This document shows, piece by piece, positions 50,959 through 61,142 of a stretch of DNA of 64,000 nucleotides. The stretch is taken from NCBI GenBank assembly GCA_913055695.1, contig CAJXKF010000003.1, positions 186,001-250,000 of the forward strand, written 5' to 3'. The notes beneath the pieces are model-generated. The model saw only the letters and a program-made list of their open reading frames with translations. It was not told where the DNA came from and did not search any database. Each line of letters starts with the position of its first letter. Position 1 is the stretch's first letter. A program made the translations under genes and the position numbers. Source of the DNA: an uncultured Methylophaga sp. (GTDB taxonomy: Bacteria; Pseudomonadota; Gammaproteobacteria; Nitrosococcales; Methylophagaceae).

Positions 50959-51816
50959 ATGCAGGATCTCAGTGTAAAACAGCGTTCTCCGGCCATCACG
51001 GCGGGGATGAATATTCTGGCACCGGGGCTGGGCTTTTATTACCTCGGGCAGGCGCGTGAGGCCTGGCTGTGGCTTATTCTGGTCATGCTGCCCTGGTTTG
51101 CGTTGTTTCTGTTTCCATGGCAGTTGAAAACGCCCTGGCCGGTGCTTGTTCTGCCGCTTCTGTCAGTGCTTGTCTGGCTGCTGGGCATGCTGCTGAGCTG
51201 GCAGCGGGCGCGGGCCCAGGGGCCAATGATTCAGCGTGACTCACAACGCTGGCAGCAATATATGCTGTTCTGGCTGGTTTTCAGTTGTCTGTGCCTGTTC
51301 TGGCTGGCACTGGCGGTGAACGTGAAATTCCAGTTGAGCCTGCATCAGGTCACTGATAACAGTATGGCCGGTAGCATCAACAAACACGACTGGGTTTTGA
51401 TTGCCACTGATAAGCGCCGGCCGCAGTCGTTTCAACGCGGCGATATCGTGCTGCTTATTCATCCTGAAACCAACCGCGAAGTGCTGCAGCGGGTGGTGGC
51501 ATTACCCGGCGAGCAAGTCACCGTGCACGGCGGCGGGCTGTTCATTAATGGTCAATGGCAGTCGGAATATTATGTCGACGATCTCCAAAACCAGCAGCGA
51601 ATCCCGGAGGGCGCGGTGGCAACCACGGTGCCTGAGAATCAGCTGTTTGTGCTCGCCGATAACCGCGACCATAGCCATGACAGCCGCTATTGGGGCGCTT
51701 TGCCAAGCGATAGGATTGTGGGTAAACAGGTCTATCGTTTGGGAGATAAGCTGTTGAGTCTTAAGGAACTGAATAGTTTTGTGCAGGGTCTGATCAGGGA
51801 ACTGACCGGAGACTAG
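50959..51816 (+). CDS. Signal peptidase I homologue lacking the catalytic lysine
   Basis: A 285-residue protein: three to four N-terminal membrane helices (residues about 12-120, with GLGFYYLGQAREAWLW at the start) and a C-terminal S26 peptidase fold. Box B keeps Ser135 (TDNSMAGSINKHDWVLI) and box E is DNRDHSHDSRYWG. In box D, normally ...KRVVGLPGD, the sequence reads VLQRVVALPGE, so the general-base lysine is Gln177. It is unlikely to be a normal signal peptidase; a non-catalytic or altered function is inferred. It lies 2 bp upstream of a small secreted protein gene. Confidence 0.8.
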   Translation: MQDLSVKQRSPAITAGMNILAPGLGFYYLGQAREAWLWLILVMLPWFALFLFPWQLKTPWPVLVLPLLSVLVWLLGMLLSWQRARAQGPMIQRDSQRWQQYMLFWLVFSCLCLFWLALAVNVKFQLSLHQVTDNSMAGSINKHDWVLIATDKRRPQSFQRGDIVLLIHPETNREVLQRVVALPGEQVTVHGGGLFINGQWQSEYYVDDLQNQQRIPEGAVATTVPENQLFVLADNRDHSHDSRYWGALPSDRIVGKQVYRLGDKLLSLKELNSFVQGLIRELTGD

Positions 51817-51818
51817 TA

Positions 51819-52172
51819 ATGCACAAAAAGCCTTTGTTTTTCAGCGTCCTGCTAATGAGCCTGCTAAGTGGGATCGCCTTTGCCGAACAGCAGGCTAATT
51901 ATCACAATTGCCTGTTCGATAAGGGTAATGAAGCCAAAGCCGAACAGGCGGGGCAAACCACTGCCATCTACTGTGCGTCACGCCATTTTGATACCGCGCC
52001 CACGGCCTTTCAGGCTCAGGTGCTGTTGCAGGATCTGGAGGGCATGAAGCAGCGTGACCCCAAGTTTCGCGAGTTTTATGAAACGGTCAGAAAAGACAGC
52101 GGCAATGATATCTACACTGATCGTCAGATCGTTCTGATGTATATCGACAAACGGGAAGTCAACAAAGACTGA
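51819..52172 (+). CDS. Small exported protein of unknown function
   Basis: A 117-residue protein with a signal peptide MHKKPLFFSVLLMSLLSGIAFA cut before EQQANYHN. The mature part has two cysteines (NCLFDKGNEA and AIYCASRHF), possibly a disulfide, and is otherwise helical and charged. Not recognised. It starts 2 bp after the signal-peptidase-like gene and is surely co-transcribed with it. Confidence 0.7.
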   Translation: MHKKPLFFSVLLMSLLSGIAFAEQQANYHNCLFDKGNEAKAEQAGQTTAIYCASRHFDTAPTAFQAQVLLQDLEGMKQRDPKFREFYETVRKDSGNDIYTDRQIVLMYIDKREVNKD

Positions 52173-52285
52173 AGCTTTGATCCGGCCTCAATAAAAAAAC
52201 TGTCCACACCAGCAATTCGCGCTATGATAAGCGTATGAAATGCTGAAGCTTTTCAGAAGTGCTGGGTTAATCAAAGGAGGCAGTT

Positions 52286-52960
52286 ATGACTTTAAGAATT
52301 AACGATACAGCGCCGGATTTCATTGCTCATACCACCCAGGGCAAAATTCAGTTTCATGACTGGCTGGGTGACAGCTGGGGCATTTTGTTTTCCCATCCCA
52401 AAGATTTCACCCCGGTCTGCACCACTGAGCTGGGATACATGGCCGGACTCAGCAAGGCCTTTGCCGAGCGTAACTGTAAGGTGATTGGCCTCAGTGTCGA
52501 CGCGGTGGAAGACCACAAACTGTGGCAGCAGGATATCGAGGAAACCCAGGGTCACAAGGTGACCTATCCCATCATTGCCGATAATGATCTGGCCGTCGCC
52601 AAACAGTACAACATGCTGCCGGCGGCCATACCGGGCAGTGCCCAGGGACGCACCGCACAGAATAATGCCACGGTGCGATCGGTATTCATTATTGCTCCGG
52701 ATAAAACCATCAGAATGATGCTGACCTATCCGATGGCCACCGGTCGCAATTTTGATGAAATTCTGCGGGTGCTGGACTCGATTCAGCTAAGCTCGGAATT
52801 CAAAGTGGCGACACCGGTCAACTGGAAGCCGGGCGAGGATGTGATTATCGTCCCCAGCGTCAGTGATGATGAAGCCAGCCAGCTATTTCCGGCCGGCTTC
52901 AAAACCATCAAGCCTTATCTTCGCACCACCCGTCAGCCGGGACGGACTAAACGGATTTAG
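52286..52960 (+). CDS. 1-Cys peroxiredoxin (Prx6 type)
   Basis: A 224-residue thiol peroxidase. The peroxidatic site is [19 protein letters not shown]. The C-terminal domain with [18 protein letters not shown] marks the Prx6/AhpC-1Cys group. AAAGGAGG precedes the ATG and a TATGAT -10 lies near 52223. Its 3' end overlaps the convergent helicase gene by 14 bp. Confidence 0.94.
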   Translation: MTLRINDTAPDFIAHTTQGKIQFHDWLGDSWGILFSHPKDFTPVCTTELGYMAGLSKAFAERNCKVIGLSVDAVEDHKLWQQDIEETQGHKVTYPIIADNDLAVAKQYNMLPAAIPGSAQGRTAQNNATVRSVFIIAPDKTIRMMLTYPMATGRNFDEILRVLDSIQLSSEFKVATPVNWKPGEDVIIVPSVSDDEASQLFPAGFKTIKPYLRTTRQPGRTKRI

Positions 52961-54260
52961 ACCGGCTGCGTCCGGAGCGGCGGCGTGCATTTGCTGCAGA
53001 AGGGCGGCGCCGTTTCTGGCTATGGGCGGTTTCACTGCGCTGGCCATCATGGTGCTCCGGCCGCGGCTTCTTGGGGCGACGACGACGGACCTGTGCGGTT
53101 GTGACCGGTTTTGATGCCGGCACTTCATGCACCGGCTCAAAGTCATCAATATATTCCCGCTGCAGGGTTTTGCCGATCAGGCGTTCAATCGCAAACAGCT
53201 GGTCGGCTTCATCGGCGCTGACCAGGGAAATCGCTTCGCCGCTTGCCCCGGCCCGACCGGTACGGCCGATACGGTGAACATAATCCTCGGCCACGTTGGG
53301 CAGATCGACATTGATCACATGCGGCAGTTGATCGATGTCCAGCCCGCGGGCTGCGATATCAGTGGCCACCAGCACCTGGATATCGCCGGCCTTGAATTCG
53401 GCCAGTGCGCGGGTGCGGGCCGCTTGGCTTTTATTGCCGTGAATCGCTGCAGCTTTGAGGCCTGCAGTTTCAAGTTGGCGGGTCAGTTTGTTGGCACCGT
53501 GTTTGGTCCGGGAAAACACCAGTACCTGGAACCAGTTATTGTCCTGGATAAGACGACTTAACAGGGCCGGCTTTTGTTTCTTGTCCACCGGCACCATCCA
53601 TTGTTTGACCGTCGCCGCCGTGCTGTTAGCCGGGGAAACCGATACTTCCACCGGGTTATTGACCAGGGTTTTAGCGAGATTGCGGATATCGCTGGAGAAG
53701 GTGGCTGAAAACAGCAGGTTCTGGCGTTTTTTCGGCAGCAGCGCAATGATCTTGCGGATGTCATGAATAAAGCCCATATCCAGCATGCGGTCGGCTTCAT
53801 CCAGCACCAGCACTTCCAGCTGATCAAAACGAATCGCGTTTTGCTGGTACAAATCAAGTAAACGGCCGGGGGTGGCCACCAACAGATCAGCCCCCTGCCG
53901 CAGTTTCATCATTTGCGGATTGATTTTGACACCGCCGAACACCACGGCTGAGCGCAGCCGCAGGTGTTTGCCGTAGGTCTGAATGCTGTCTGCCACCTGG
54001 GCGGCAAGTTCACGGGTTGGCGTTAAAATCAGTGTCCGCGCCTGATTGGCACCAGCCGGTTTGCCTGCTGCCAGTTTGTGCAGAATGGGCAATGTAAAAC
54101 CGGCCGTTTTGCCGGTGCCGGTCTGGGCGGCTGCCATCACATCCTGGCCGCTCATGATGGCGGGGATAGCCTGAGACTGAATCGGGGTAGGCTGGCTGTA
54201 GCCCTGTTCAGCAATGGCCTGCAGAATCGGATCGCTGAGGCCGAGAGAGGAAAATGTCAT
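52947..54260 (-). CDS. DEAD-box RNA helicase (RhlE type)
   Basis: A 437-residue helicase with the motifs in order: Q-motif [14 protein letters not shown], Walker [17 protein letters not shown] in [17 protein letters not shown] in LLFSATFSS, and [10 protein letters not shown]. The C-terminal tail of about 60 residues is very basic ([27 protein letters not shown]), fitting RNA binding. The ATG at 54260 is preferred over a TTG four codons upstream. Confidence 0.94.
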   Translation of the reverse strand: MTFSSLGLSDPILQAIAEQGYSQPTPIQSQAIPAIMSGQDVMAAAQTGTGKTAGFTLPILHKLAAGKPAGANQARTLILTPTRELAAQVADSIQTYGKHLRLRSAVVFGGVKINPQMMKLRQGADLLVATPGRLLDLYQQNAIRFDQLEVLVLDEADRMLDMGFIHDIRKIIALLPKKRQNLLFSATFSSDIRNLAKTLVNNPVEVSVSPANSTAATVKQWMVPVDKKQKPALLSRLIQDNNWFQVLVFSRTKHGANKLTRQLETAGLKAAAIHGNKSQAARTRALAEFKAGDIQVLVATDIAARGLDIDQLPHVINVDLPNVAEDYVHRIGRTGRAGASGEAISLVSADEADQLFAIERLIGKTLQREYIDDFEPVHEVPASKPVTTAQVRRRRPKKPRPEHHDGQRSETAHSQKRRRPSAANARRRSGRSRSKSV

Positions 54261-54427
54261 AAAAATACTCAAAAATAATCTTAATCCCGGCGCTGCTCAG
54301 CTGAAAGCCGGCGCGAGCCTGTCGAATTCAGGGCAGCTTGTTTGGCTGTCTGAGTCGAAGGGGATTGTTGTGTTGATAACTGTGGCGGAACGCCGGACAG
54401 GAACTGACAGTGGAAATTTGTCGTCTG

Positions 54428-54442
54428 TGTCATAGTATGACA
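54428..54442. promoter_or_regulatory. Perfect palindrome upstream of pseudoazurin
   Basis: TGTCATA-G-TATGACA has perfect 7-bp arms and is 90 bp before the pseudoazurin start and 168 bp before the helicase start. A -10-like TTATGAT lies downstream near 54497. It may bind a dimeric regulator; the protein is unknown. Confidence 0.45.
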
Positions 54443-54532
54443 GATAAAGCTGACAGAGTTTGATTTTATCTACACAAGCCCGTTACACAGTGATGTTATG
54501 ATGGATTTGTATTCTTTAATTCAGGAGGGATT

Positions 54533-55240
54533 ATGTATAAAAAAAACGCCATAACAGTTGCCGTAATTTTGGCGATAGTCGCGGCTTTAGTCGTTTTTCT
54601 TGTCACGTCGGTTTTTGTTGATGACAGCGAGGAACGCTATGGTCAGGTACCTGCACCGCAGTCTGAAACCATAACCGAACAAGAAACCGCAGCTGCGCCT
54701 GAAGCACCTGCTGCTGTTGAAGAAGACTCCGCTTCGGCCATGCCGGAAAATGATATGGCAGCACCGGCTGAACAAGCTGATGAGATGGAGACTGCCCCTG
54801 AGCCTGAGCCAACAGTGTCTGACGAGCAAATGGAGCAAGCCCAGCCTCAAGCTGAAGACCAGGCGTCAGCTGATGCCGAGGGTGGTGAAATTCATATCGT
54901 GAAAGCGGTTGGTCTGAAATATGATCCGCTGGTGGTCAAAATCCAGCCGGGTGATACCGTGGCCTGGGAAAATATGCCTACCCACGATACCAATTCGCTG
55001 GAAGGCCTGATCCCGGAAGGGGCGGAAGCCTGGCATTCTCCGCTGGGTGAAAACTATCAGCGCACTTTCACGGTTGAAGGTATCTATGTTTACAAATGCA
55101 CCCCGCATATCGGTGCCGGTATGGGCGGTGTGATTATTGTCGGCAATCCGGTCAATCTGGAAGCGATCAAAGCGAAAGATGTCAGCGGTGCTGAAGGCCG
55201 TCTGGTCAGAAAAGCGATTGCTGCCGCTGAAGAAATGTAA
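54533..55240 (+). CDS. Membrane-tethered pseudoazurin-like cupredoxin
   Basis: A 235-residue copper protein. One N-terminal membrane helix (residues about 7-28, not followed by a clear cleavage site) and an acidic Ala/Pro/Glu/Gln-rich spacer (about 30-120) precede a cupredoxin domain. Type 1 copper ligands are His151, Cys189, His192 and Met197 (KCTPHIGAGMGG, as in pseudoazurin). It should carry electrons in the periplasm on a flexible tether. Partner unknown: a nitrite reductase, a cytochrome oxidase or a methylotrophic dehydrogenase are options. CAGGAGGG precedes the start; a terminator follows. Confidence 0.85.
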   Translation: MYKKNAITVAVILAIVAALVVFLVTSVFVDDSEERYGQVPAPQSETITEQETAAAPEAPAAVEEDSASAMPENDMAAPAEQADEMETAPEPEPTVSDEQMEQAQPQAEDQASADAEGGEIHIVKAVGLKYDPLVVKIQPGDTVAWENMPTHDTNSLEGLIPEGAEAWHSPLGENYQRTFTVEGIYVYKCTPHIGAGMGGVIIVGNPVNLEAIKAKDVSGAEGRLVRKAIAAAEEM

Positions 55241-55262
55241 TTTTTATTGAATCACGATATAA

Positions 55263-55301
55263 GAACCCTCTGTCCGTTCGCCGGTCAGGGGGTTCTTTTT
55301 T
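55263..55301 (+). terminator. Rho-independent terminator of the pseudoazurin gene
   Basis: GAACCCTCTG and CAGGGGGTTC pair with one G-U, around a 13-nt loop, followed by six T residues. It ends ten bases before the ycaO start. Confidence 0.88.
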
Positions 55302-55310
55302 GGAATCACA

Positions 55311-57062
55311 ATGACAGAAAAAACCTTTATCAAAGGCAAAGACCGGGATCTGGAAACCAGTATTGCCACCATGCAGCAGACCCTGAAAGACTTCGGCTTT
55401 GATGTCGAAGAAGCTTCCTGGCTGAATCCGGTCAGTCATGTCTATTCAGTGCATATCCGTGACAAAAGCTGCCCGCTGATGTTTACCAATGGTAAAGGCA
55501 GCAGTGCCAAAGCCTGTCTGGCCAGTGCGCTGGGAGAATATTTCGAGCGCCTGAGCTGCAATTATTTCTTTGCCGACTTTTACCTGGGTGAGCAACACAG
55601 CCAGGCCGAGTTTGTGCATTACCCGGATGAGCGCTGGTTCAGGTCGGAAAATGGTGAGATGCCGGAAGGCCTGCTGGATGAAGGACTATGGGCCCATTTC
55701 GACCCTAACCAGGAGCTGACGCCAGAGCAGCTGGTGGATACCAACTCCGGTAATGCCGAGCGTGGTATCTGCGCAGTGCCCTACAACCGGGTCAGGGATG
55801 GTGCGGTGCGTTATTTTCCGGTCAATATTATCGGTAATATCTATGTCAGCAATGGCATGTCCGCCGGTAACACCCAGAATGAAGCGCGGGTGCAGGGCCT
55901 CTCAGAAGTATTCGAGCGCTACGTTAAAAACCGGATTATTGCTGAAGGCATCTGTCTGCCGGAAGTGCCGCAGTCAGTCATCGACCGTTTTCCCAAGATC
56001 AAGGCGGCGCTTGAGGAACTCGCCGGGCATGGCTATCAGCTGAAAGTGGCTGATGCCTCGCTGGGCGGACAGTTTCCGGTGATGAATGTGACCCTGATTA
56101 ATCCTCGTGACGGCTCGGTGTTTGCCTCTTTCGGTGCGCATCCCAGCTTTGAAGTGGCACTGGAACGCACCGTGACCGAGCTATTACAGGGACGGGGGCT
56201 GGATCAACTGGATGTGTTCCATCCGCCGACTTTTGATATGGAAGAGGTCGCCTCGCCGGCTAATCTGGAAATGCATTTTATTGATTCCAGTGGCTACATT
56301 TCCTACGACTTTTTCCGGGAAACGCCTGATTATGACTTCGTCGACTGGGACCATGATGCCAGCACAGGCGATGAGTTCAGCTGGCTTACCGGCATCATTC
56401 ATGAGCTGGGCTTTGATATTTATATCGCTGATTACCGCCATCTGGATGTCTATGCCTGCCGTATTCTGGTGCCGGGCATGTCAGATATTTACCCGGTCGA
56501 TGAATTGGTCTGGGAAAACAATAATGAAGGTGCCTTGTTCCGCGAAGCGTTGTTGTCACTGAAACAAGGCGATCGCGACAGCTGGCAGGAATTATTAATC
56601 GCGCTGGAAGAAGGCGGCTATAACGATCATGCACCGGTGGCGCAGTTTATTGGCCTGGCGCCGGATCCAGGCACTCTATGGGCCAGTGTCCGTCTGGGCG
56701 AAATCAAACTGATGCTGTGTCTGGCACTGGAAGATGAGCAGGCAATGGAATGGGTCGACTGGTGTTTGTCGCTGGGTCAGGGTGATGAAGCCCAGCAGCG
56801 TTTCTATCGCTGTCTGAGCGCTTTGCTCAATATCAAATGGCATACAGAGCGCGACTATGAGGACTATCGCCGCGGTCTGTCACAGATGTACGGCGAAGAG
56901 ACCGTGAATGAGGGCATTGAAATTGTCGAAGGCAGAACCGTGTTTCAGGGGCTGCATACGCCGGGCTTAAGTCTGCAAGGCTTTGATCGTCATCAGGCTT
57001 TACTGGCAGGCTATGAGAAACTGCAGCAAGCCAAAAAGCGCTTCTGGCAAAAGGCGGATTAA
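55311..57062 (+). CDS. ycaO: YcaO-domain protein (E. coli YcaO type)
   Basis: A 583-residue protein, almost the length of E. coli YcaO (586). YcaO proteins activate amide groups with ATP; E. coli YcaO is linked to beta-methylthiolation of ribosomal protein S12. YcaO-type segments include GKGSSAKACLASALGEYFERLS, the paired QGLSEVFERYVKN and a C-terminal helical region. No precursor peptide or partner dehydrogenase is nearby, so it is unlikely to be a thiazole/oxazole natural-product enzyme. Confidence 0.92.
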   Translation: MTEKTFIKGKDRDLETSIATMQQTLKDFGFDVEEASWLNPVSHVYSVHIRDKSCPLMFTNGKGSSAKACLASALGEYFERLSCNYFFADFYLGEQHSQAEFVHYPDERWFRSENGEMPEGLLDEGLWAHFDPNQELTPEQLVDTNSGNAERGICAVPYNRVRDGAVRYFPVNIIGNIYVSNGMSAGNTQNEARVQGLSEVFERYVKNRIIAEGICLPEVPQSVIDRFPKIKAALEELAGHGYQLKVADASLGGQFPVMNVTLINPRDGSVFASFGAHPSFEVALERTVTELLQGRGLDQLDVFHPPTFDMEEVASPANLEMHFIDSSGYISYDFFRETPDYDFVDWDHDASTGDEFSWLTGIIHELGFDIYIADYRHLDVYACRILVPGMSDIYPVDELVWENNNEGALFREALLSLKQGDRDSWQELLIALEEGGYNDHAPVAQFIGLAPDPGTLWASVRLGEIKLMLCLALEDEQAMEWVDWCLSLGQGDEAQQRFYRCLSALLNIKWHTERDYEDYRRGLSQMYGEETVNEGIEIVEGRTVFQGLHTPGLSLQGFDRHQALLAGYEKLQQAKKRFWQKAD

Positions 57063-57169
57063 AAATCTGAAATTTTTTTCAGGAAACACTAACACCTTTG
57101 AAAAATTTGCTGTATATTTGCACGCTTCTTCTCGCAACTGGCTTGTTTCAGCCGGTGAAAAGAAAACGT

Positions 57170-57246
57170 GGAGCGGTAGTTCAGTTGGTTAGAATACCGG
57201 CCTGTCACGCCGGGGGTCGCGGGTTCGAGTCCCGTCCGCTCCGCCA
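57170..57246 (+). tRNA. tRNA-Asp (GTC)
   Basis: A 77-nt cloverleaf: acceptor GGAGCGG/CCGCTCC, D-arm region AGTTCAGTTGGTTAGAAT, anticodon arm CCGGCCTGTCACGCCGG with anticodon GTC, T-arm CGGGTTCGAGTCCCG, discriminator G and encoded CCA. A T-rich stretch follows (CTTTTCTTTTT), which could serve as terminator. Confidence 0.98.
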
Positions 57247-57512
57247 CTTTTCTTTTTAATTCCCAAGTCCTATACAACAGCATTTCCCGTTTCGGGGATC
57301 ATGAGAATCCGCGACATCAAACAGTGGTTCGACAAAATGCCGGAAGCATTTTTGAACAGCTGCAGGCCGGCCTTGCGAAGCGAATAGGCTCTTATGCTTT
57401 GGCGCTTTTGTTTTAAAATCCCAGTCTGACGTTTCCTCTGATCTTTCATCTTCAGCCGTGAGCTCTGCTCTGTCAGCCGCTATAATCTGCCATTTTGTTT
57501 TATGCTTGTGGC

Positions 57513-60500
57513 ATGACGGCATCTTCAAAACACCAATGGCAATTCTGGATTGATCGCGGCGGCACCTTTACTGATATTGTCGCCCGTAAACCGGATGGCA
57601 CACTCAGCGCCCATAAACTCCTGTCAGACAATCCAGAGCAATATACCGACGCCGCGGTGGCCGGCATTCGTTATTTTCTTGGCTTAAGCGAAGCGGAGCT
57701 GATCCCGGCTGAGCAGGTCAGTGCCGTCAAAATGGGCACGACCGTGGCGACCAATGCGCTGCTCGAACGCAAGGGTGAGCGCACTGCGCTAGTCACCACC
57801 CGGGGCTTTCGAGACGCGTTGCAAATCGGCTATCAGAACCGTCCGCGACTGTTTGACCGCCATATCCGTCAGCCCGAGCTGCTGTATCAGGCGGTGATTG
57901 AAGCTGATGAGCGGGTGAGTCAGGACGGAGAAGTGCTGACGCCGCTGGATAAACCGTCTCTCAAGGCCCTACTTCAAGCCTGTTATCAACAGGGCTTTCG
58001 CAGCATCGCCATTGTTTTTCTGCATGGCTACCGTTTCCAGCAACATGAGCAGGAAGCCCGCGAACTGGCGGAAGCCATCGGTTTCAGCCAGATAAGCTGC
58101 TCGCATGAAGTCAGCCCGATGATTAAATTTGTCAGCCGCGGCGATACTGCCGTGGTTGATGCCTATCTGTCACCGATATTGCGGCGTTATGTGGATCAGG
58201 TATCGAGTCAGATGCCTGGGGTACCGCTCTATTTCATGCAGTCATCCGGTGGCCTCACCGATGCCGGACAGTTTCAGGGCAAGGACGCCATATTATCGGG
58301 CCCTGCCGGCGGCATTGTGGGCATGGCCCGGACCGCTGAACTGGCCGGTTTCAAGCAGGTTATTGGCTTTGATATGGGCGGCACCTCGACCGATGTTTCG
58401 CATTATGCCGGCGAGTTTGAGCGTGAATTTGAAACCCAGGTCGCCGGGGTGCGAATGCGGGCACCGATGATGCGTATTCACACCGTGGCGGCCGGTGGTG
58501 GTTCGATATTGCAATATGATGGCGCCCGTTTCCGGGTCGGGCCGGAAAGTGCCGGTGCCAATCCGGGACCTGCCTGTTATCGCCGTGGCGGCCCGCTCAC
58601 AGTGACCGACGCCAACCTGATGCTGGGCAAAATTCAGCCTGAGTTTTTTCCGCATGTGTTTGGACCCGATGCCGATCAGCCTGTGGATAAATCCGTTGTC
58701 GAACAGGCTTTCGCCGAGCTCGCGGAACAAACCGGGCTCGAAACTGAACAGGTGGCAGAAGGCTTTATCCGTATTGCGGTGCAGCAGATGGCCAATGCGA
58801 TTAAAAAGATCTCGGTGGCGCGCGGCTACGATGTGACCCGTTATCTGATGCAGTGTTTCGGCGGCGCCGGTGCCCAGCATGCCTGCCTGGTGGCTGAAGC
58901 TTTGGGGATGACACAAGTCCTGATTCATCCTTTTGCCGGCGTGCTCAGTGCCTATGGCATGGGGCTTGCCGATCAGAGTCTGATCCGGGAAAAAAGCCTC
59001 GATCTTGAGCTGAATCAGTCGAATCTGGCTGAGATTGAATCGGAATTAGCCGCATTGAGCCAACAGGCGCAGCAGGATTTGAGCAAGCAGTACGCCGATG
59101 CCGGTGAATCTGTCGTTAATCAGCGACTGCATGTGCGTTATCAAGGCAGTGATACCGCGATGATTGTGCCAGCCGGATCACTGAAATCCATTACAGAGGC
59201 ATTTAAACAGGCCTATCAGCAACGCTTTTCCTTTCTGCAGCCGGATAAAACACTGATACTGGAAGCGATTTCGGTAGAAGCTTTGTTGAAATCGACTGCA
59301 CCCGAGGAAAAGGTTTCGATGCTTCAGCAGGGAAGAGAGATTCCCGTGACTGACACGATACGCTTTTTCAGTCAGGATAAGTGGCATCAGGCGTGCCTGA
59401 TTAAACGTGATGCCTTGCAGGCCGGCGATATTATTCAGGGGCCGGCGATTCTGACCGAAGCGAACGCCACCACGGTGATAGAGCCTGGCTGGCAGGCCGA
59501 GGTCACAGAACGAGAACATCTTTTACTCAAGCAGAATCAGCAGCATAAAGAGCACGAAGAGATTGCCACACGGGCCGACCCGGTCATGCTGGAAGTGTTT
59601 AATAATCTGTTCATGAATATTGCCGAACAGATGGGCCTGCAACTGCAGAATACCGCTGTGTCGGTCAATATCAAGGAACGGCTGGATTTTTCCTGTGCCT
59701 TGTTTGATGCAAAAGGGAATCTGATAGCCAATGCACCACACGTGCCGGTGCATCTGGGCTCCATGGGCGAGAGTATTAAATCGGTGATCGATGCCAATCG
59801 CGACACGATCGAAGCCGGTGATATCTTTTTACTGAACGATCCCTATCATGGCGGTACCCACCTGCCGGATATGACTGTGATTACGCCGGTGTTTATTGAA
59901 GGCCACAATAAGCCGCTGTTTTACGTCGGCAGCCGCGGTCACCATGCCGATATCGGCGGGCTGACACCGGGCTCGATCCCGCCTTTTTCTGAACATATTG
60001 AAGAAGAAGGCATCTGTATCAGCAATTTTAAGCTGGTTTCAGGCGGCGAACTGCGAGAACAGGCGCTGGTCGCTTTGCTGCAGCAGGGACAATACCCGGC
60101 GCGTAATATCGAGCAGAATCTGGCCGATTTAAGGGCACAAATCGCGGCCAATGAAAAAGGCGTACAGGAACTGCAAAAGCTGAGCGCAGAGTATGGTCTG
60201 GAAGTGGTGCAGGCCTATATGCAGCATGTGCAGGACAATGCTGAACAGGCGGTGAGAAAGGTCATCGACCGGCTGCATGATGGTGAATTTACAGTTCACC
60301 TCGATAACGGCAGTCAGATTCAGGTTGCCATTCGTGTCGATAAACAACAGCGCAGCGCCGAGATCGATTTCAGTGGCTCCAGTGCACAGCAGAATAATAA
60401 TTTCAATGCGCCCAAAGCGGTCGCCATTGCTGCGGTATTGTATGTTTTCCGAACGCTGGTGGATGATGATATTCCGCTCAATGCCGGTTGCCTGAAACCC

Positions 60501-61142
60501 CTGAGTCTGATTATTCCCGAAGGCTCGATGCTGAACCCGGTCTATCCGGCCTCGGTGGTCGCCGGTAATGTCGAGACATCGACTTGTATAACCAATACGC
60601 TCTACGGCGCACTGGGCGTGATGGCGGCAGCGCAGCCGACCATGAATAACCTCACTTTCGGTAACGCCCGGCATCAGTATTACGAAACCCTGGCGGGCGG
60701 CAGCGGTGCCGGCGGCATCTTCGATGAAGCGGGCGAACTGGTGGACGGTTTTGAGGGCAGCCCGGTGGTACAGAGCCTGATGACCAATTCCAGGCTGACC
60801 GATCCCGAGGTGCTGGAAAGCCGTTATCCGGTTCGGGTGATCAAACATGAAATTCGTAAAGATTCCGGTGGCAAGGGCCGCTGGCGTGGTGGCGATGGTG
60901 CGATAAGACGCCTGGCTTTCCTCGAGCCGGTGACAGTCAGCATTCTCTCCAATGGCCGCGACTTTCCGGCTTTTGGCCTGAATGGTGGCGAAGACGGCCA
61001 GTGCGGTGTTAACCGGCTTATCCGCGCTGATGGAAGTGAACAGGCCCTGGCGGCCTGTGATCAGGTCGACCTCATGGCCGGCGATCAGATTGAAATCTGC
61101 ACGCCGGGCGGTGGGGGTTACGGCAAGCCCTACAAAGACTGA
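57513..61142 (+). CDS. 5-oxoprolinase (fused HyuA and HyuB)
   Basis: ATP-dependent cleavage of 5-oxoproline to glutamate, or a closely related hydantoinase activity. One 1209-residue chain joins the A half (residues about 10-690: [69 protein letters not shown]) and the B half (about 700-1200: [47 protein letters not shown]). The ATG at 57513 is preferred over an upstream TTG at 57495. It is convergent with the HAD gene, overlapping 13 bp. Confidence 0.92.
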   Translation: MTASSKHQWQFWIDRGGTFTDIVARKPDGTLSAHKLLSDNPEQYTDAAVAGIRYFLGLSEAELIPAEQVSAVKMGTTVATNALLERKGERTALVTTRGFRDALQIGYQNRPRLFDRHIRQPELLYQAVIEADERVSQDGEVLTPLDKPSLKALLQACYQQGFRSIAIVFLHGYRFQQHEQEARELAEAIGFSQISCSHEVSPMIKFVSRGDTAVVDAYLSPILRRYVDQVSSQMPGVPLYFMQSSGGLTDAGQFQGKDAILSGPAGGIVGMARTAELAGFKQVIGFDMGGTSTDVSHYAGEFEREFETQVAGVRMRAPMMRIHTVAAGGGSILQYDGARFRVGPESAGANPGPACYRRGGPLTVTDANLMLGKIQPEFFPHVFGPDADQPVDKSVVEQAFAELAEQTGLETEQVAEGFIRIAVQQMANAIKKISVARGYDVTRYLMQCFGGAGAQHACLVAEALGMTQVLIHPFAGVLSAYGMGLADQSLIREKSLDLELNQSNLAEIESELAALSQQAQQDLSKQYADAGESVVNQRLHVRYQGSDTAMIVPAGSLKSITEAFKQAYQQRFSFLQPDKTLILEAISVEALLKSTAPEEKVSMLQQGREIPVTDTIRFFSQDKWHQACLIKRDALQAGDIIQGPAILTEANATTVIEPGWQAEVTEREHLLLKQNQQHKEHEEIATRADPVMLEVFNNLFMNIAEQMGLQLQNTAVSVNIKERLDFSCALFDAKGNLIANAPHVPVHLGSMGESIKSVIDANRDTIEAGDIFLLNDPYHGGTHLPDMTVITPVFIEGHNKPLFYVGSRGHHADIGGLTPGSIPPFSEHIEEEGICISNFKLVSGGELREQALVALLQQGQYPARNIEQNLADLRAQIAANEKGVQELQKLSAEYGLEVVQAYMQHVQDNAEQAVRKVIDRLHDGEFTVHLDNGSQIQVAIRVDKQQRSAEIDFSGSSAQQNNNFNAPKAVAIAAVLYVFRTLVDDDIPLNAGCLKPLSLIIPEGSMLNPVYPASVVAGNVETSTCITNTLYGALGVMAAAQPTMNNLTFGNARHQYYETLAGGSGAGGIFDEAGELVDGFEGSPVVQSLMTNSRLTDPEVLESRYPVRVIKHEIRKDSGGKGRWRGGDGAIRRLAFLEPVTVSILSNGRDFPAFGLNGGEDGQCGVNRLIRADGSEQALAACDQVDLMAGDQIEICTPGGGGYGKPYKD

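Noticed and set aside
55311-57062. YcaO as part of a thiazole/oxazole or other RiPP gene cluster
   Set aside because: Full-length E. coli-type YcaO with no precursor peptide, dehydrogenase, protease or transporter nearby.
57256-57528. 90-codon minus-strand frame between tRNA-Asp and 5-oxoprolinase
   Set aside because: It ends 9 bases from the tRNA, overlaps the 5-oxoprolinase start, has no ribosome-binding site and no recognisable domain; listed only as a sequence curiosity.
60129-60848. 239-codon minus-strand frame opposite 5-oxoprolinase
   Set aside because: Antisense shadow; composition is what the reverse of the real gene would give.
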